64,000 nt of DNA from Gandjariella thermophila (GCF_005405885.1 NZ_BJFL01000016.1:50330-114329), one strand, 5' to 3'; counted from the stretch's first letter, positions 16,572 through 25,060 are shown. The notes: a model not told the origin generated them from the letters alone. Made by a program: numbers and translations.

Positions 16572-16654
16572 CGCACCCTCCTCTGGCCTTGCCGGACGGC
16601 GACCACCCGCCCACAGTAGAACAAGTTCTACCAAGTGGGTAGCTGCGCCGTGGC

Positions 16655-17905
16655 TCAGGCGGACACGGCGGCGGGTTCCTCGACGGCCAGGTCACCGGGC
16701 AGCGGCCGGTTGATGTGGTCGCGGTAGCGCAGCAGCGCGCGCGGGGCGTCGAAGGCGACCGCACCGAGCAGCACCTCCTGGCCGGTGCGGTAGTGCGGCC
16801 GGAGGAACCCGGCGACGAACCGGCCGCTTCGCATCGACCCGTCCAGCACGCGCAAATCACCCCCCAGGCCGGGCATGCCGACGCTCTGGATGCGCACCCC
16901 GTGCTGGTGCGACCAGAAGCGCGGCACCGGCGTGAACGGGTCGACGCCGCGCGGCCCGGTGAGCAGCGCGGTCGCCGCGTGCTGGCCCATCTCGATCGCG
17001 TTCAGCCAGTGCTCCACCCGGCGGGGCACCGGGTCGATGCGCAGGTTCGGCCACCGGGCCACGTCACCGGCGGCGACGATCCCGTCCAGCGGCCGGCGGT
17101 GCGGGCCGAGCACGTGGCAGGTGGGTGTGCAGGCCACGCCGTCGGAGAGGTCCAGCCCGTTGCCGGCCAGCCAGTCGGCGCGGGGCACCGCACCGATCCC
17201 GATGACCACGGTGTCCGCGCGCAGCCGCTCACCGCCCCGCAGCCGCAGGGTGATCCCGCGCCGGCTCTCGCTCCACTCGGCGACCGCGTTGTCCAGGTAC
17301 AGGCGCACGCCGTGGCGCCGGTGCAGCTCGGTGGCGTACTCGCCGAGTTCGTCGCCGAGCGGGCGGGCGAGCAGGGTCGGCGCGGACGCCACGATGCTGA
17401 CGTCCAGGGCGCGCTCCCGCGCGGTGGAGGCCAGCTCGCAGCCGATGAAGCCGCCGCCGACGACGACCAGGCGGCGGGCGGTGGCCAGGCTGACGTCGAG
17501 GGCGCGGGCGTCGTCCACGGTGCGCAGCAGGTGCACCCGCGGCGAGGCCGTCGGCGCGCCCGGCAGGTGCCGCGCCTCGGCGCCGGTGGCGATGACCAGG
17601 CCGTCGAAGTCCAGCCGCTCGCCGTGCGGCAGGGCCAGTACCCGGCGGCGCAGGTCCACGCCGCGCACCTCGGTGCCGGTCCGCCACACCGCGTCCAGCT
17701 CGGTGTGGCAGCGCAGCCGCAGCTCCGCCGGCTGCCGGTCGCCGGTGAGCAACTCCTTGGACAGCGGCGTGCGGTTGTAGGGGCGGTGTGGCTCGTCGCC
17801 GACGATCACCAGCTCGCCGTCCCAGCCGTGCTCGCGCAGCCGCTCGGCGGCGGACAGCCCGGCCAGACCCGCGCCGACGACGACGATGCGGTCCGGGCCG
17901 GTCAC
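16655..17905 (-). CDS. FAD-dependent ferredoxin reductase-type oxidoreductase
   Basis: A 416-residue NAD(P)H:ferredoxin reductase of the glutathione-reductase-like fold. An N-terminal FAD site (IVVVGAGLAGLSAAERLREHG), RPYNRTPLSKELL, an NADH site VVVGGGFIGCELAS, and the FAD-contact IVAAGDVARWPN with the closing reductase domain are all visible. It passes electrons from NAD(P)H to the small ferredoxin encoded just upstream. The GTG start at 17905 overlaps the ferredoxin stop by 4 bp (GTGA), so translation is coupled. It is the last gene of a three-gene electron-transfer operon. Confidence 0.9.
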   Translation of the reverse strand: MTGPDRIVVVGAGLAGLSAAERLREHGWDGELVIVGDEPHRPYNRTPLSKELLTGDRQPAELRLRCHTELDAVWRTGTEVRGVDLRRRVLALPHGERLDFDGLVIATGAEARHLPGAPTASPRVHLLRTVDDARALDVSLATARRLVVVGGGFIGCELASTARERALDVSIVASAPTLLARPLGDELGEYATELHRRHGVRLYLDNAVAEWSESRRGITLRLRGGERLRADTVVIGIGAVPRADWLAGNGLDLSDGVACTPTCHVLGPHRRPLDGIVAAGDVARWPNLRIDPVPRRVEHWLNAIEMGQHAATALLTGPRGVDPFTPVPRFWSHQHGVRIQSVGMPGLGGDLRVLDGSMRSGRFVAGFLRPHYRTGQEVLLGAVAFDAPRALLRYRDHINRPLPGDLAVEEPAAVSA

Positions 17906-18240
17906 GCCGAGCGGTGCGTCAGAGTGATCGCCTGCATCGGGCAGCACCGCGCCGCCTGCACCACCCGCTCGGTGTGCTCGGCGCGGGGATGCGCGCGGTA
18001 CCGCAGCCGACCGTCCGGCCCGAGCTCGAACACGTCCGGCGCCTCCTGCTGGCAGATCGCGAACAGCTTGCAGTGGTTGTTGTTCACGTCCACGTGCACC
18101 CGCCCCTTCGGCAGCAGCGGCGGCGGGGCCGTCGCGGGAGCCGGCGGGTCGATGGGCTCGGGCTCGGGCTCGGGTTCCGGCGCGGCGTGCCGGGGACGAT
18201 AGCGGGTGGGGGCACTCGCCGGCGCGGCGTACGTGGTCAC
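17902..18240 (-). CDS. Ferredoxin with Pro/Glu-rich N-terminal extension
   Basis: A 112-residue protein. Residues 1-45 are a low-complexity extension rich in Pro, Ala and alternating Pro-Glu. Residues 46-110 are a small P450-type ferredoxin: VDVNNNHCKLFAICQQEAPDVF and AARCCPMQAITL. The cluster ligands fit Cys-x2-Phe-x2-Cys with a distal Cys-Pro, so the central position is Phe, not Cys, as in single-[3Fe-4S]-type ferredoxins that serve P450s. The GTG start has AGGAGG 8 nt upstream and lies just after the stop of the membrane protein gene. Partners are the reductase downstream and probably the membrane protein or a P450. Confidence 0.87.
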   Translation of the reverse strand: MTTYAAPASAPTRYRPRHAAPEPEPEPEPIDPPAPATAPPPLLPKGRVHVDVNNNHCKLFAICQQEAPDVFELGPDGRLRYRAHPRAEHTERVVQAARCCPMQAITLTHRSA

Positions 18241-18243
18241 GGG

Positions 18244-18846
18244 TCACACCTCCTGGGGGGCGATGCGGGTGCCCACGGCGCGGGTGGCCGGCAGCAACCG
18301 CAGCAGGAACATCAGGCCGACCGCGCCCGCCGCGCCGACGACGAGGACGCCGATGCCGGCGAAGGCCTGGACGTCCTGGGACATCACGAAGGCGTGCGCC
18401 AGCGCCAGCCCGAACGCCGCGTAGGCGGCGTAGTGCAGCATGTGCCAGCGCCGGTAGCCGAGGAGGCGCTGCGCCCACACCGACACCGCCACGACGATGC
18501 CCAGTTCCAGGGCCATGGTGCCCAGCGCGACGTCCATCCCGCCGCCGCCAAGGAACGGCACGAACGCGGTCAGGTAGGTGAACGTCTCGGTCTGCTGGAA
18601 GGTGAACGACAGGCCGTGCAGCACACCGGAGGTCAGCGTCATGATCGCGAGCATCATGTGCGCGCCGTAGAGGGTCTGCCGCTTGACGGCGTGCCGGGCC
18701 CAGCCGGTGGTGGTCAGCATGCCGAAGCACACGGTCAACGCCATCAGGCCGTAGGTCAGGTAGCCGGCCGACGTCGCCAGGTCCAGCACCCCGGCGTCGT
18801 GGGCGGCGGCGGTGTCGGCGTCGGCCGCCGCCGTGGTCGCGGTCAT
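18244..18846 (-). CDS. Ferric reductase-like transmembrane protein
   Basis: A 200-residue membrane protein with about six helices in the cytochrome b/ferric-reductase (YedZ-like) arrangement. Histidines that could ligate heme lie in YGAHMMLAIMTL, SGVLHGLSF, RRWHMLHYAAY and LALAHAFVM. It should carry electrons across or within the membrane, fed by the ferredoxin and reductase encoded behind it. An ATG at 18846 with AGGA 6 nt upstream was chosen; starts at 18876 or 18903 would add up to 19 residues with weaker sites. It is the first gene of the operon. Confidence 0.82.
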   Translation of the reverse strand: MTATTAAADADTAAAHDAGVLDLATSAGYLTYGLMALTVCFGMLTTTGWARHAVKRQTLYGAHMMLAIMTLTSGVLHGLSFTFQQTETFTYLTAFVPFLGGGGMDVALGTMALELGIVVAVSVWAQRLLGYRRWHMLHYAAYAAFGLALAHAFVMSQDVQAFAGIGVLVVGAAGAVGLMFLLRLLPATRAVGTRIAPQEV

Positions 18847-19070
18847 CAGTGGTCCTGCGGAGAGCAGTGCGGACACGGGCCACCCCTTCCCGGTCGGGGA
18901 CATCCCGGGATACGTGTGCGGCGCCGACCGCGGTTCACCATGGCCGGACCCGGGCCTGTGACCCGAACGGCCGAATGGCGGAGACGGGTGATCGTTGGTA
19001 CATGTGGATCAGCCACCGGCGAGCGCCGCGTCGCGCCGGTGGTGACCAACCCGTGACGAGGGGGGTCAGT

Positions 19071-19988
19071 GTGGCGAACCCGTTGGCCGGGCTCCGGCAG
19101 GAGAAGCTCCGCATCGCCAGGGTGGAGAACGTCGTGGTCGGGTACCGGAGCGAGTACCCTCTGCTGGACGTCGCTGGCCCGGGAAACGTGGTGTCGCTGT
19201 GGATGGCGCTGGGTGGTGGCAACATGCCGGCGCTGGACGCGCGGCTGCGCGTCTACTACGACGGGTCGGCCTCCACCGCGATCGACATCGACTTCGGCAC
19301 GCTGCTGGCCACGCACTGGGGTGCCGGCTCCGCGTACGGGTCGCACTCCACGCCGCACGTGCACGTCGAGATCAACTCGAACACCGACGACACCGGCTTC
19401 CTGATCACCTTTCCGATGCCGTTCGGCGCGCGCATCCGGATCGCGTACTACAACCCGAGCACGACCCAGCAGGCCAACATCTACTCGATGGCGACCTACG
19501 CGCTCACCGCGACCGACGAGGCGAACGGCAAGCGGCTGCGCCAGCAGGGCGCCCGTTACGTCGACCAGGCCGTCCGGCGCTCGGCCACCGACGTCACCAC
19601 GCTCGCCGACATCCGCGGCGGGCCGGGTTGGATCGTCTACCACTCCCAGGTCGGCGGCGTCGACGCGGCCAACGACTCGTGGCTGGAACGCGACATCTCC
19701 ATCCAGGTTGACGGCGAGGCCAGCCCGCAGATCGTCTCGACCGGCACCGAGGACTGGTTCGACTCGGCGTGGTACTTCAACGGCTGGAAGGACTACGGCA
19801 CCAGCGTGCACAGCTACGTGGGCACCGACCGACCCGCCCAGCAGCCGCACGCCGTGGGCATGGCCACCGACCTGTGGAGCAAGTGGGGCGGCGTGCCGTT
19901 CCAGAGTTCCGCGGTGATGCGGGCGGAGACCGAGCCCGCCTGCACCACCGGCGACACCGTGTGCTGGTGCGTGCTGTACTACCAGTAG
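19071..19988 (+). CDS. DUF2961 (GH172-like) protein
   Basis: A 305-residue protein of the DUF2961 family, founding group of glycoside hydrolase family 172 (fructofuranosidases and arabinofuranosidases). Typical elements are LRIYYDG-like RLRVYYDGS near residue 60, ITFPMPFGARIRIAYYN, WLERDISIQVDG and STGTEDWFDSAWYF (the GTEDYF hallmark). Proteins of this family form jelly-roll oligomers acting on furanose sugars; activity of this member is inferred only. No signal peptide is visible. The GTG at 19071 has GGGGGG 5 nt upstream. A strong hairpin terminator follows. Confidence 0.82.
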   Translation: MANPLAGLRQEKLRIARVENVVVGYRSEYPLLDVAGPGNVVSLWMALGGGNMPALDARLRVYYDGSASTAIDIDFGTLLATHWGAGSAYGSHSTPHVHVEINSNTDDTGFLITFPMPFGARIRIAYYNPSTTQQANIYSMATYALTATDEANGKRLRQQGARYVDQAVRRSATDVTTLADIRGGPGWIVYHSQVGGVDAANDSWLERDISIQVDGEASPQIVSTGTEDWFDSAWYFNGWKDYGTSVHSYVGTDRPAQQPHAVGMATDLWSKWGGVPFQSSAVMRAETEPACTTGDTVCWCVLYYQ

Positions 19989-20012
19989 GACCGCGCCGGT
20001 GCCACTGGTCCG

Positions 20013-20050
20013 GCTCGGAACCCCCGGGAAGGCAGACCGGGGCTCCGAGC
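20013..20050 (+). terminator. Hairpin after the DUF2961 gene
   Basis: GCTCGGAACCCCCGG (20013-20027) pairs with CCGGGGCTCCGAGC (20037-20050) apart from one mismatch and a one-base bulge, with a 9-nt loop. It starts 25 bp after the stop. No U-tract follows, as is common in actinomycetes. Confidence 0.65.
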
Positions 20051-20165
20051 AGGTGATCACTCGTTGGCTGTCAGGAAGCTTGCGTGGACGGCATCACCTC
20101 ACTTTCTCGCTCCGGCGGTGTCTCGACCCCTGGCGGCGCCTTTCTCAGCCCCGCCAGGAGGAGCC

Positions 20166-20381
20166 TCAGGCCGTGGTTCTGGCCTGCCACGGCGCCGGGC
20201 TTTCCTCGCCGATTCGCGGCAGGTAACCGGTCGGGCAGTCGTCCGTGGACCAACCGACCGGCGCGGAAATGTCGCCGCTCGGCCACGCCAGCCGGATCGG
20301 CAGGCCCTCGGCGGCGATGCGGTCGATGATGTGGTGCACGGGAATTCCCCAGCCGTGGTTGTCCCGGTGGTGTAATCCCAT
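20166..20381 (-). CDS. Small hypothetical protein
   Basis: A 71-residue product that begins MGLHHRDNHGWGIPVHHIID and ends in a hydrophilic tail (GEESPAPWQ). No family is recognised. The ATG at 20381 follows the stop of the preceding small gene after a single base, so the pair is almost certainly co-translated. Both lie divergently from the XRE regulator, a placement often seen for small accessory genes of XRE/DUF397 modules in actinomycetes. The second half (LAWPSGDISAPVGWSTDDC) might fold as a small beta domain. Codon use agrees with a real gene. Confidence 0.6.
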   Translation of the reverse strand: MGLHHRDNHGWGIPVHHIIDRIAAEGLPIRLAWPSGDISAPVGWSTDDCPTGYLPRIGEESPAPWQARTTA

Positions 20382-20382
20382 G

Positions 20383-20628
20383 TCAGGGCTCCACGGCGTG
20401 GCTGACCACGGATACCACCAACCCGGCGTGCAGGCGGACGGCGTGGGCCAACCGGTCGAGCACGTCGGCGAGCGCGGCCTGCTCCGCCGTGCCGTAGTGC
20501 CCGGCGGGCAGCCGGTGGGCGGCGTCGGCCAGCACCCACTCGGCCTCGCGCAGCCACACCGCGAGCGCGCGTGTGCTCGGCACCGGCGGCGCCGAGGGAA
20601 TGGCTGGCGGACGCGCACGATCACTCAC
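20383..20628 (-). CDS. Small hypothetical helical protein
   Basis: An 81-residue product with a Pro-rich N-terminus followed by amphipathic helices (LAVWLREAEWVLADAAHRL and ALADVLDRLAHAVRLHAGLV). It resembles small helical proteins often found beside XRE/DUF397 modules, but has no known function. It starts at GTG 20628, with GGGAGGT 6 nt upstream, 141 bp from the divergent XRE gene, and is followed at once by another small gene on the same strand. Confidence 0.65.
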   Translation of the reverse strand: MSDRARPPAIPSAPPVPSTRALAVWLREAEWVLADAAHRLPAGHYGTAEQAALADVLDRLAHAVRLHAGLVVSVVSHAVEP

Positions 20629-20699
20629 CCGTGACCTCCCGAAGTGCCTAGACTGCTGATCGCGCCGGAACGGGATCTCTCGTTACGAAACCGTCCCTC

Positions 20700-20720
20700 G
20701 TTGCGGAAAAGCACCGCAAC
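20700..20720. promoter_or_regulatory. Inverted repeat in the divergent promoter of the XRE gene
   Basis: GTTGCGG (20700-20706) and CCGCAAC (20714-20720) form a perfect 7-bp inverted repeat. A direct repeat, CTCGTTACGAAA / CTCGTTGCGGAA, overlaps its left side (20689-20709). It lies between the two small genes and the XRE regulator, so it is a candidate autoregulatory site. Confidence 0.5.
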
Positions 20721-20769
20721 TAGTTCGATCGGGTGAACGTCGATGACGTGCCCAGTTAGGATGTGGTTC

Positions 20770-21651
20770 GTGGGTGAAACAGCAGGTACGCCGCGTGCCA
20801 GGGCATTGGCGGCGGCGCTGCGGGAGGCTCGCGAGGCCAGCGGCCTGGGTGTAACGGCCCTCGCGCGCCGCCTGAACATCTCCCACACGCAGATCTCGCT
20901 CTGGGAGAACGGCCGCCGGATTCCGAACACCGAGAACGTGGCGATGGTTCTTGCCGCGCTCGGCACGCTGCCGGACGAGCGGGAACGAATACTCGAATTG
21001 GCGCGGAACGTGCGGGAGCGTAACTGGCTCACCGCGGGCGTCGAGGGCATCCCGGCGCAACTGGCCGGCGTGGTCGAGTGCGAGCGGGCCGCCTCGAAGA
21101 TCACCGAGTGGATCCCGATGGGCATACCGGGGCTGCTGCAGACCTACGACTACCGGCGTGCGGCTGCCAGAACGGATGGCTTCTCGGACAACGACATCGA
21201 GCTACGCGTCATGGTGAACGCCAGCCGCAGCGAGGTGATCACGCGGCGGCGCAATCCCACCGAGTTCCTCGCGCTGATCTGCGAGGTCGGCCTGCACGAG
21301 GTACTCGGCTCCACCGAGGTGCTGATCGACCAGCTTCGGCACCTCATCGATATGGCGCAGCGCCCGAACATCACCGTGCGGGTGGTGCCGCTGCGGGTCG
21401 GCTGGCACCCGGGCTGGAACGGCCCGTTCATCCTCTACGACTTTCCCAAGTCGCCGGCCGTGGTCTACTTCGAACATTACAGCTCCGGGGCGTTCGTACC
21501 CACCGAGCACGACGTCTCGGCGTACCGGAGAGCCATTGACACGATTTCCGCTCTCGCGTTAGGTCCCGACGAGTCGCTGAGCCTCATCGACAAGGTGGCG
21601 ACCAAACTAGAAGGTGAAACAGATGATCGGTCCCCGCTGGCGCAAGTCTAG
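20770..21651 (+). CDS. XRE family regulator with DUF5753 domain
   Basis: A 293-residue DNA-binding protein. The N-terminal helix-turn-helix (ALREAREASGLGVTALARRL, then ISHTQISLWENGRRIPN) is of the Xre/Cro type. The long C-terminal region is the DUF5753 ligand-like domain: GIPAQLAGVVECERAASK, IPGLLQTYDYRRA, TVRVVPLRVGWHPGWNGPF. Such regulators pair with a DUF397 protein and in streptomycetes affect development. The GTG at 20770 was taken because AGGA lies 9 nt upstream and the conserved part begins soon after. It overlaps the DUF397 gene by 29 bp. Confidence 0.9.
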   Translation: MGETAGTPRARALAAALREAREASGLGVTALARRLNISHTQISLWENGRRIPNTENVAMVLAALGTLPDERERILELARNVRERNWLTAGVEGIPAQLAGVVECERAASKITEWIPMGIPGLLQTYDYRRAAARTDGFSDNDIELRVMVNASRSEVITRRRNPTEFLALICEVGLHEVLGSTEVLIDQLRHLIDMAQRPNITVRVVPLRVGWHPGWNGPFILYDFPKSPAVVYFEHYSSGAFVPTEHDVSAYRRAIDTISALALGPDESLSLIDKVATKLEGETDDRSPLAQV

Positions 21652-21796
21652 CTACAGCCAAACAAACGGCGCCTGCGTCGAGGTGTCCCACACGCTCGAC
21701 GCGGTGCGTGACTCCAAGAACCCGGCCGGGCCGGCGCTGCGCGTCGACGTGGCCGCGTTCCTCCGCGCGGTCAAGGAAGGCCGCTTCGACCGCTGA
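21623..21796 (+). CDS. DUF397 small protein
   Basis: A 57-residue protein matching the DUF397 pattern: WRKSSYSQTNGACVEV, AVRDSKNPAGPALRV and a final FLRAVKEGRFD. These proteins are found beside XRE/DUF5753 regulators throughout actinomycetes, where they probably bind the regulator or act as antitoxin-like partners. The ATG at 21623 with AAGG 8 nt before it gives the usual length; a GTG 9 nt upstream is possible. It overlaps the end of the XRE gene in another frame, which couples translation. Confidence 0.9.
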   Translation: MIGPRWRKSSYSQTNGACVEVSHTLDAVRDSKNPAGPALRVDVAAFLRAVKEGRFDR

Positions 21797-21808
21797 CCCG
21801 GCACGACA

Positions 21809-21845
21809 CGTCGGCCCCCGGGCCCGCACGGGTCCGGGGCCGACG
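21809..21845 (+). terminator. Hairpin after the DUF397 gene
   Basis: CGTCGGCCCC (21809-21818) and GGGGCCGACG (21836-21845) are perfect 10-bp arms, 13 bp after the DUF397 stop codon. It is a clear intrinsic terminator without a U-tract. Confidence 0.7.
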
Positions 21846-22006
21846 CGTGCGTGCCGGGCCGCGTCAAGCGATGGTCCGTCTACGGAGGGATTTCGCCGGC
21901 TCGAACCGGTGAGCCGCCGGAATCTTCGGGTGTCGACCATCACGCGAGCGCGCGGCGCCGCCGATGGCCAGGGAGATCCGTCCCGACCTGGTCACGAGGA
22001 GGAACC

Positions 22007-23158
22007 GTGCGCCCCGTCCATCTCGCCAGAGCACTGGCCGGCGCGGCGATGCTGGTCGCCGGCATGGCCGGCCTGCCAGGGCTCGCCGCCGCCCAGCCCC
22101 CGGTGCCGTGCAACGCCGCCGCGCTGATCGCGGCGATCAACGCGGTGAACAACCCGGCCGGCGGCACGCTGGTGCTCACCCCCGGCTGCCCCTACATTCT
22201 CACCGCCCCGTTCGGCCTGACGGACGACGGCCTGCCGCCCATCCAGGGGCCGGTAACCATCTTCGGCAACAACGCCGCCATCGTCCGGTCGTCGGGAACC
22301 GACTTCCGCATCGCCGAGGTTCTCGGTAGCGGCCACCTCACCATCGACCGGCTCACCATCAGCGGCGGAAGCCTGCCGACCAGCTCCGGCGGCGGCATCG
22401 CCGTGCAGCCCGGCGGCGCCCTCGACGTGCTGGACCTCAGCACGATCCGCAACAACACCGCCGACTTCTCCGGCGGGATCGGCAACAACGCCGGCACCGT
22501 GCACGTCACCAACAGCGCGATCATCGGCAACCGGGCCAACCAGCGCGGCGGCGGCCTGGCCAACAACGGCACGCTGACCATCAGCAACAGCCGGGTCTCC
22601 GGCAACACCGCCAGCGCGGGCGGCGGCCTGGCCAACCTCGGCAACGCCACGCTCACCGACGCCACCGTCGCCGCCAACACGGCAAACGGCGCCACCGAAC
22701 CGGCCCAGGGTGGCGGGATCTTCAGCTTCAACGGGCAGCTTGGCCTGGACCACAGCGTGGTGGCCGGCAACGTCGCCACCGGGCCGAACGCCCAGGGCGG
22801 CGGTGTCAGCAACACCGGGGGCAGCACGCTCACCGTCAACCGGACCGCGCTGACCAACAACACCGCCACCGGCCTCGGCGCCCAGGGCGGCGGGCTGTTC
22901 AACGCCAACGCCGCCACCATCCACCAGGGCCAGATCGCCGGTAACTCCGCGGCCGGCCCCGGTGCCCAGGGCGGCGGCATCACCAACACCGGCACCGCCG
23001 ATCTGTTCAACACCGCCGTGGTGGTGAACCGGGCGAGCACCGCACCGGGCGGCATCAACAACTCCGGCACCCTGACGCTGACCGCGAGCCTGGTCGCCGG
23101 CAACGTTCCCACCAACTGCGCCGGCAGCGCCGTCGTGCCGGCCGGCTGCATCGGCTGA
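22007..23158 (+). CDS. Secreted right-handed parallel beta-helix protein
   Basis: A 383-residue protein with an N-terminal signal peptide (basic start, hydrophobic LAGAAMLVAGMAGLPGLAAA, cleavage near AQ-PP at about residue 28). The rest is a run of coils rich in Asn, Gly and Thr, with recurring GGG-(I/L)-x-N-x-G units (GGGIAV, GGGLANNGTLTISNS, GGGLANLGNATL, GGGVSNTGGSTLTV). This is the repeat signature of pectate-lyase-like beta-helices. It is probably an extracellular polysaccharide-binding or degrading protein, or a surface protein; no catalytic residues can be assigned. The GTG at 22007 has AGGAGG upstream. A large hairpin follows. Confidence 0.82.
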   Translation: MRPVHLARALAGAAMLVAGMAGLPGLAAAQPPVPCNAAALIAAINAVNNPAGGTLVLTPGCPYILTAPFGLTDDGLPPIQGPVTIFGNNAAIVRSSGTDFRIAEVLGSGHLTIDRLTISGGSLPTSSGGGIAVQPGGALDVLDLSTIRNNTADFSGGIGNNAGTVHVTNSAIIGNRANQRGGGLANNGTLTISNSRVSGNTASAGGGLANLGNATLTDATVAANTANGATEPAQGGGIFSFNGQLGLDHSVVAGNVATGPNAQGGGVSNTGGSTLTVNRTALTNNTATGLGAQGGGLFNANAATIHQGQIAGNSAAGPGAQGGGITNTGTADLFNTAVVVNRASTAPGGINNSGTLTLTASLVAGNVPTNCAGSAVVPAGCIG

Positions 23159-23162
23159 CCGC

Positions 23163-23207
23163 CGGCGGGCCGGCGCGGAATGCCACGCGTTCCGCACCGG
23201 CCCGCCG
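23163..23207 (+). terminator. Large hairpin after the beta-helix gene
   Basis: CGGCGGGCCGG (23163-23173) pairs with CCGGCCCGCCG (23197-23207), and inside it GCGGAA (23175-23180) pairs with TTCCGC (23190-23195). It starts 4 bp after the stop, so it is a strong candidate terminator. Confidence 0.75.
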
Positions 23208-23288
23208 TGCGTTGTGCCGGCACCGCGAAGGTCGCTACACTCCCGGACGCCAGCCGCCACGGATCAACAGTTTCGAGGAGGCTGGACT

Positions 23289-23933
23289 GTGCGGAGATAC
23301 TCACTGCTCGCCTGCGTGCTGGCCATCGCCGCGCTGTTATGGGCGGCGCCCAGCGCATCCGCCGCAACCCCCGTCGAGTCCGGTGGCTGGGTCGAGGACT
23401 CGCCGGCCTTCGATGTCCAGGAGTGCGCCGGAGGCCAGGCGGAGGGGCTCACCTTCACGCTGCCCGCCGTGCAGACCTTCGACGCGTGCAGCAACGGCGC
23501 TCCGCGTGCGGAACGGCGCTACCACGACTACGCCGGTGACGGGAAGAACTACTCGACCGGGGTGCGGCAGTTCGCCGGCACGTTCACGATCAACAGCATG
23601 GGCGGGGACCGGATCAGCCTGAAGCAGACCTTCAACGGCGACGCCGGCCCGTACTTCATGCTCGCCGTCGACCACACCGGGCGGCTGTACAGCGTGGAGG
23701 GCGGCACCACCATCGCCGACGGCGTGGCCACGGTGGGCGCGACAGTTCGGGTCAACACCGTGCATGACGTCGCGGCACACAGCTTCCGGGTCTACATCAA
23801 CGGAGAACTCGCCTACACCGACGACAACGCGCCGGACGGCGAGTTCTACGACAAGTTCGGCGCGTACCAGACCAGCAGCGGCCACGGCGACATCAGCGTC
23901 ACCTGGAGCGACGTCCACTTCTGGCACAAGTAG
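23289..23933 (+). CDS. Secreted jelly-roll protein, polysaccharide lyase 7-like
   Basis: A 214-residue exported protein with a signal peptide (YSLLACVLAIAALLWAAPSASA, cleavage near residue 24) and a single beta-jelly-roll domain. The segment FYDKFGAYQTSSG recalls the YFKxGxYxQ signature of alginate/glucuronate lyases, and PRAERRY sits where their R-x-E-L-R motif stands. The catalytic Q-I/V-H motif is not evident (SLKQTF instead). I therefore call the fold with some confidence and leave the activity open. The GTG at 23289 has GAGGAGG 7 nt upstream. It lies between two terminators, so it is monocistronic. Confidence 0.7.
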   Translation: MRRYSLLACVLAIAALLWAAPSASAATPVESGGWVEDSPAFDVQECAGGQAEGLTFTLPAVQTFDACSNGAPRAERRYHDYAGDGKNYSTGVRQFAGTFTINSMGGDRISLKQTFNGDAGPYFMLAVDHTGRLYSVEGGTTIADGVATVGATVRVNTVHDVAAHSFRVYINGELAYTDDNAPDGEFYDKFGAYQTSSGHGDISVTWSDVHFWHK

Positions 23934-23942
23934 TGGCCGGCG

Positions 23943-23974
23943 CGCGGCCGCCGGGATGCTGCCCGGCGGCCGCG
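23943..23974 (+). terminator. Hairpin after the PL7-like gene
   Basis: CGCGGCCGCCGGG (23943-23955) and CCCGGCGGCCGCG (23962-23974) are perfect 13-bp arms with a 6-nt loop, 9 bp after the stop codon. It may also end transcription from the convergent ABC transporter operon. Confidence 0.8.
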
Positions 23975-24078
23975 TCACGGCGGACTGGACAGGGCGGCGG
24001 ACACGCCGCGCATGCCCACCGAAGGGGAACTCGCCGAACTACTCACCGTCGCGCTGTGACCGGGTGGCACGCGGGCGG

Positions 24079-25038
24079 TCAGCGACCGACGAAACCCTTG
24101 TCCTGCAACCAGGTCTGCGCGACCTGGGCCGGGTCCTGGCCCTTGATGTCGACGGCGGCGTTGAGCTGTTGCAGCACATCCGTGGTCAGCGCCGCGGCGA
24201 TCGGGTTGGCGATCTTCGCCAGGTCGGGGTGGGCCTGGTACACGTCCTCCCGGAGGGTGAGCGCGGGGTTGTAGATCGGGAAGAAGTTCCGGTCGTCGGT
24301 GAGCACGGTCAGGCCGAGCCCGCTGATGCGCCCGTCGGTGGTGTCCGCCTCGCCGAAGTTGCACGGGTTGTTGTTGGCGACCGCGTTGTAGATGGCGCCC
24401 TCGGCCAGGTTGGCCGGCGTGACGGTGAACCCGTACGCCCGCTCCAGGCCGGGCAGCCCGTCGTTGCGACCGAGGAACTCGCTGGCCGCGCACAGCGACG
24501 CCTTGGCCGGGTCGGTGTGCGTCAGCCGGGCGTAGTCGGAGAGCGTGCTGACACCCAACTCCCTCGCGGTGCTGGCCTTCACCGCGATCGCGTAGGTGTT
24601 GTTCGCCGGCGACGCGTCCAGCCACCGCACGTGGTTCGCGGCCAGGTCCTGCTGCGCGACGGCCTGGTACTGCCGTGCGGCGTCCGGGATCGGGTCGGTG
24701 TGCTTGAGGTAGTTGATCCACGCGGTGCCGGTGTACTCCCAGTACATGTCGATGCTGCCGGAGGTGAGCGCGGTGCGGGTGGTGTCGCTGCCGGACAGCC
24801 CGCACTTCTCCCGGACGGTCGCCCCGGCCGACTGCAGCGCCAGGCTGGTGATGTGGCAGAGCACCAGTTGCTCGGTGAACTCCTTGGACCCGACCGTGAA
24901 CGTGGCTCCCTTCAGCGAGACGCCGGCGGCCAGGCTGCCGGGCTTGGCCGAGGTGGTCGGGTTGGCGTTCAGCGAGCAGGCCGCCGTGGCGGCGAGTGCG
25001 AGCGCCGCGACGGCGGCGCGGAGCGGGCGGATGCGCAT
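24079..25038 (-). CDS. Glycine betaine/choline-type ABC transporter substrate-binding lipoprotein
   Basis: A 319-residue exported protein: hydrophobic signal (AAVAALALAATAAC) with a possible lipobox Cys at about residue 21, then the OpuAC/ProX-type fold. Typical segments are GSKEFTEQLVLCHITSLAL, SGSIDMYWEYTGTAW and a final ADTTDGRISG, which recur in OsmF/OpuCC proteins that bind quaternary amines. It should capture glycine betaine, choline or a related compatible solute outside the cell. ATG 25038 has AGGAGA 6 nt upstream. It ends a four-gene transporter operon, 22 bp behind one permease gene. Confidence 0.88.
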   Translation of the reverse strand: MRIRPLRAAVAALALAATAACSLNANPTTSAKPGSLAAGVSLKGATFTVGSKEFTEQLVLCHITSLALQSAGATVREKCGLSGSDTTRTALTSGSIDMYWEYTGTAWINYLKHTDPIPDAARQYQAVAQQDLAANHVRWLDASPANNTYAIAVKASTARELGVSTLSDYARLTHTDPAKASLCAASEFLGRNDGLPGLERAYGFTVTPANLAEGAIYNAVANNNPCNFGEADTTDGRISGLGLTVLTDDRNFFPIYNPALTLREDVYQAHPDLAKIANPIAAALTTDVLQQLNAAVDIKGQDPAQVAQTWLQDKGFVGR

Positions 25039-25060
25039 GTCGGCTCTCCTCACGGGGGCG

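Noticed and set aside
22007..23158. Repeated GGG/ATC Asn-Gly coding pattern considered as a DNA repeat array or CRISPR-like structure
   Set aside because: Unit length and sequence vary; it is explained by the beta-helix coils of the protein.
21992..23367. Two long minus-strand open frames (about 390-420 codons) opposite the beta-helix gene
   Set aside because: They mirror the Asn/Gly repeats of the secreted protein and have no motif of their own.
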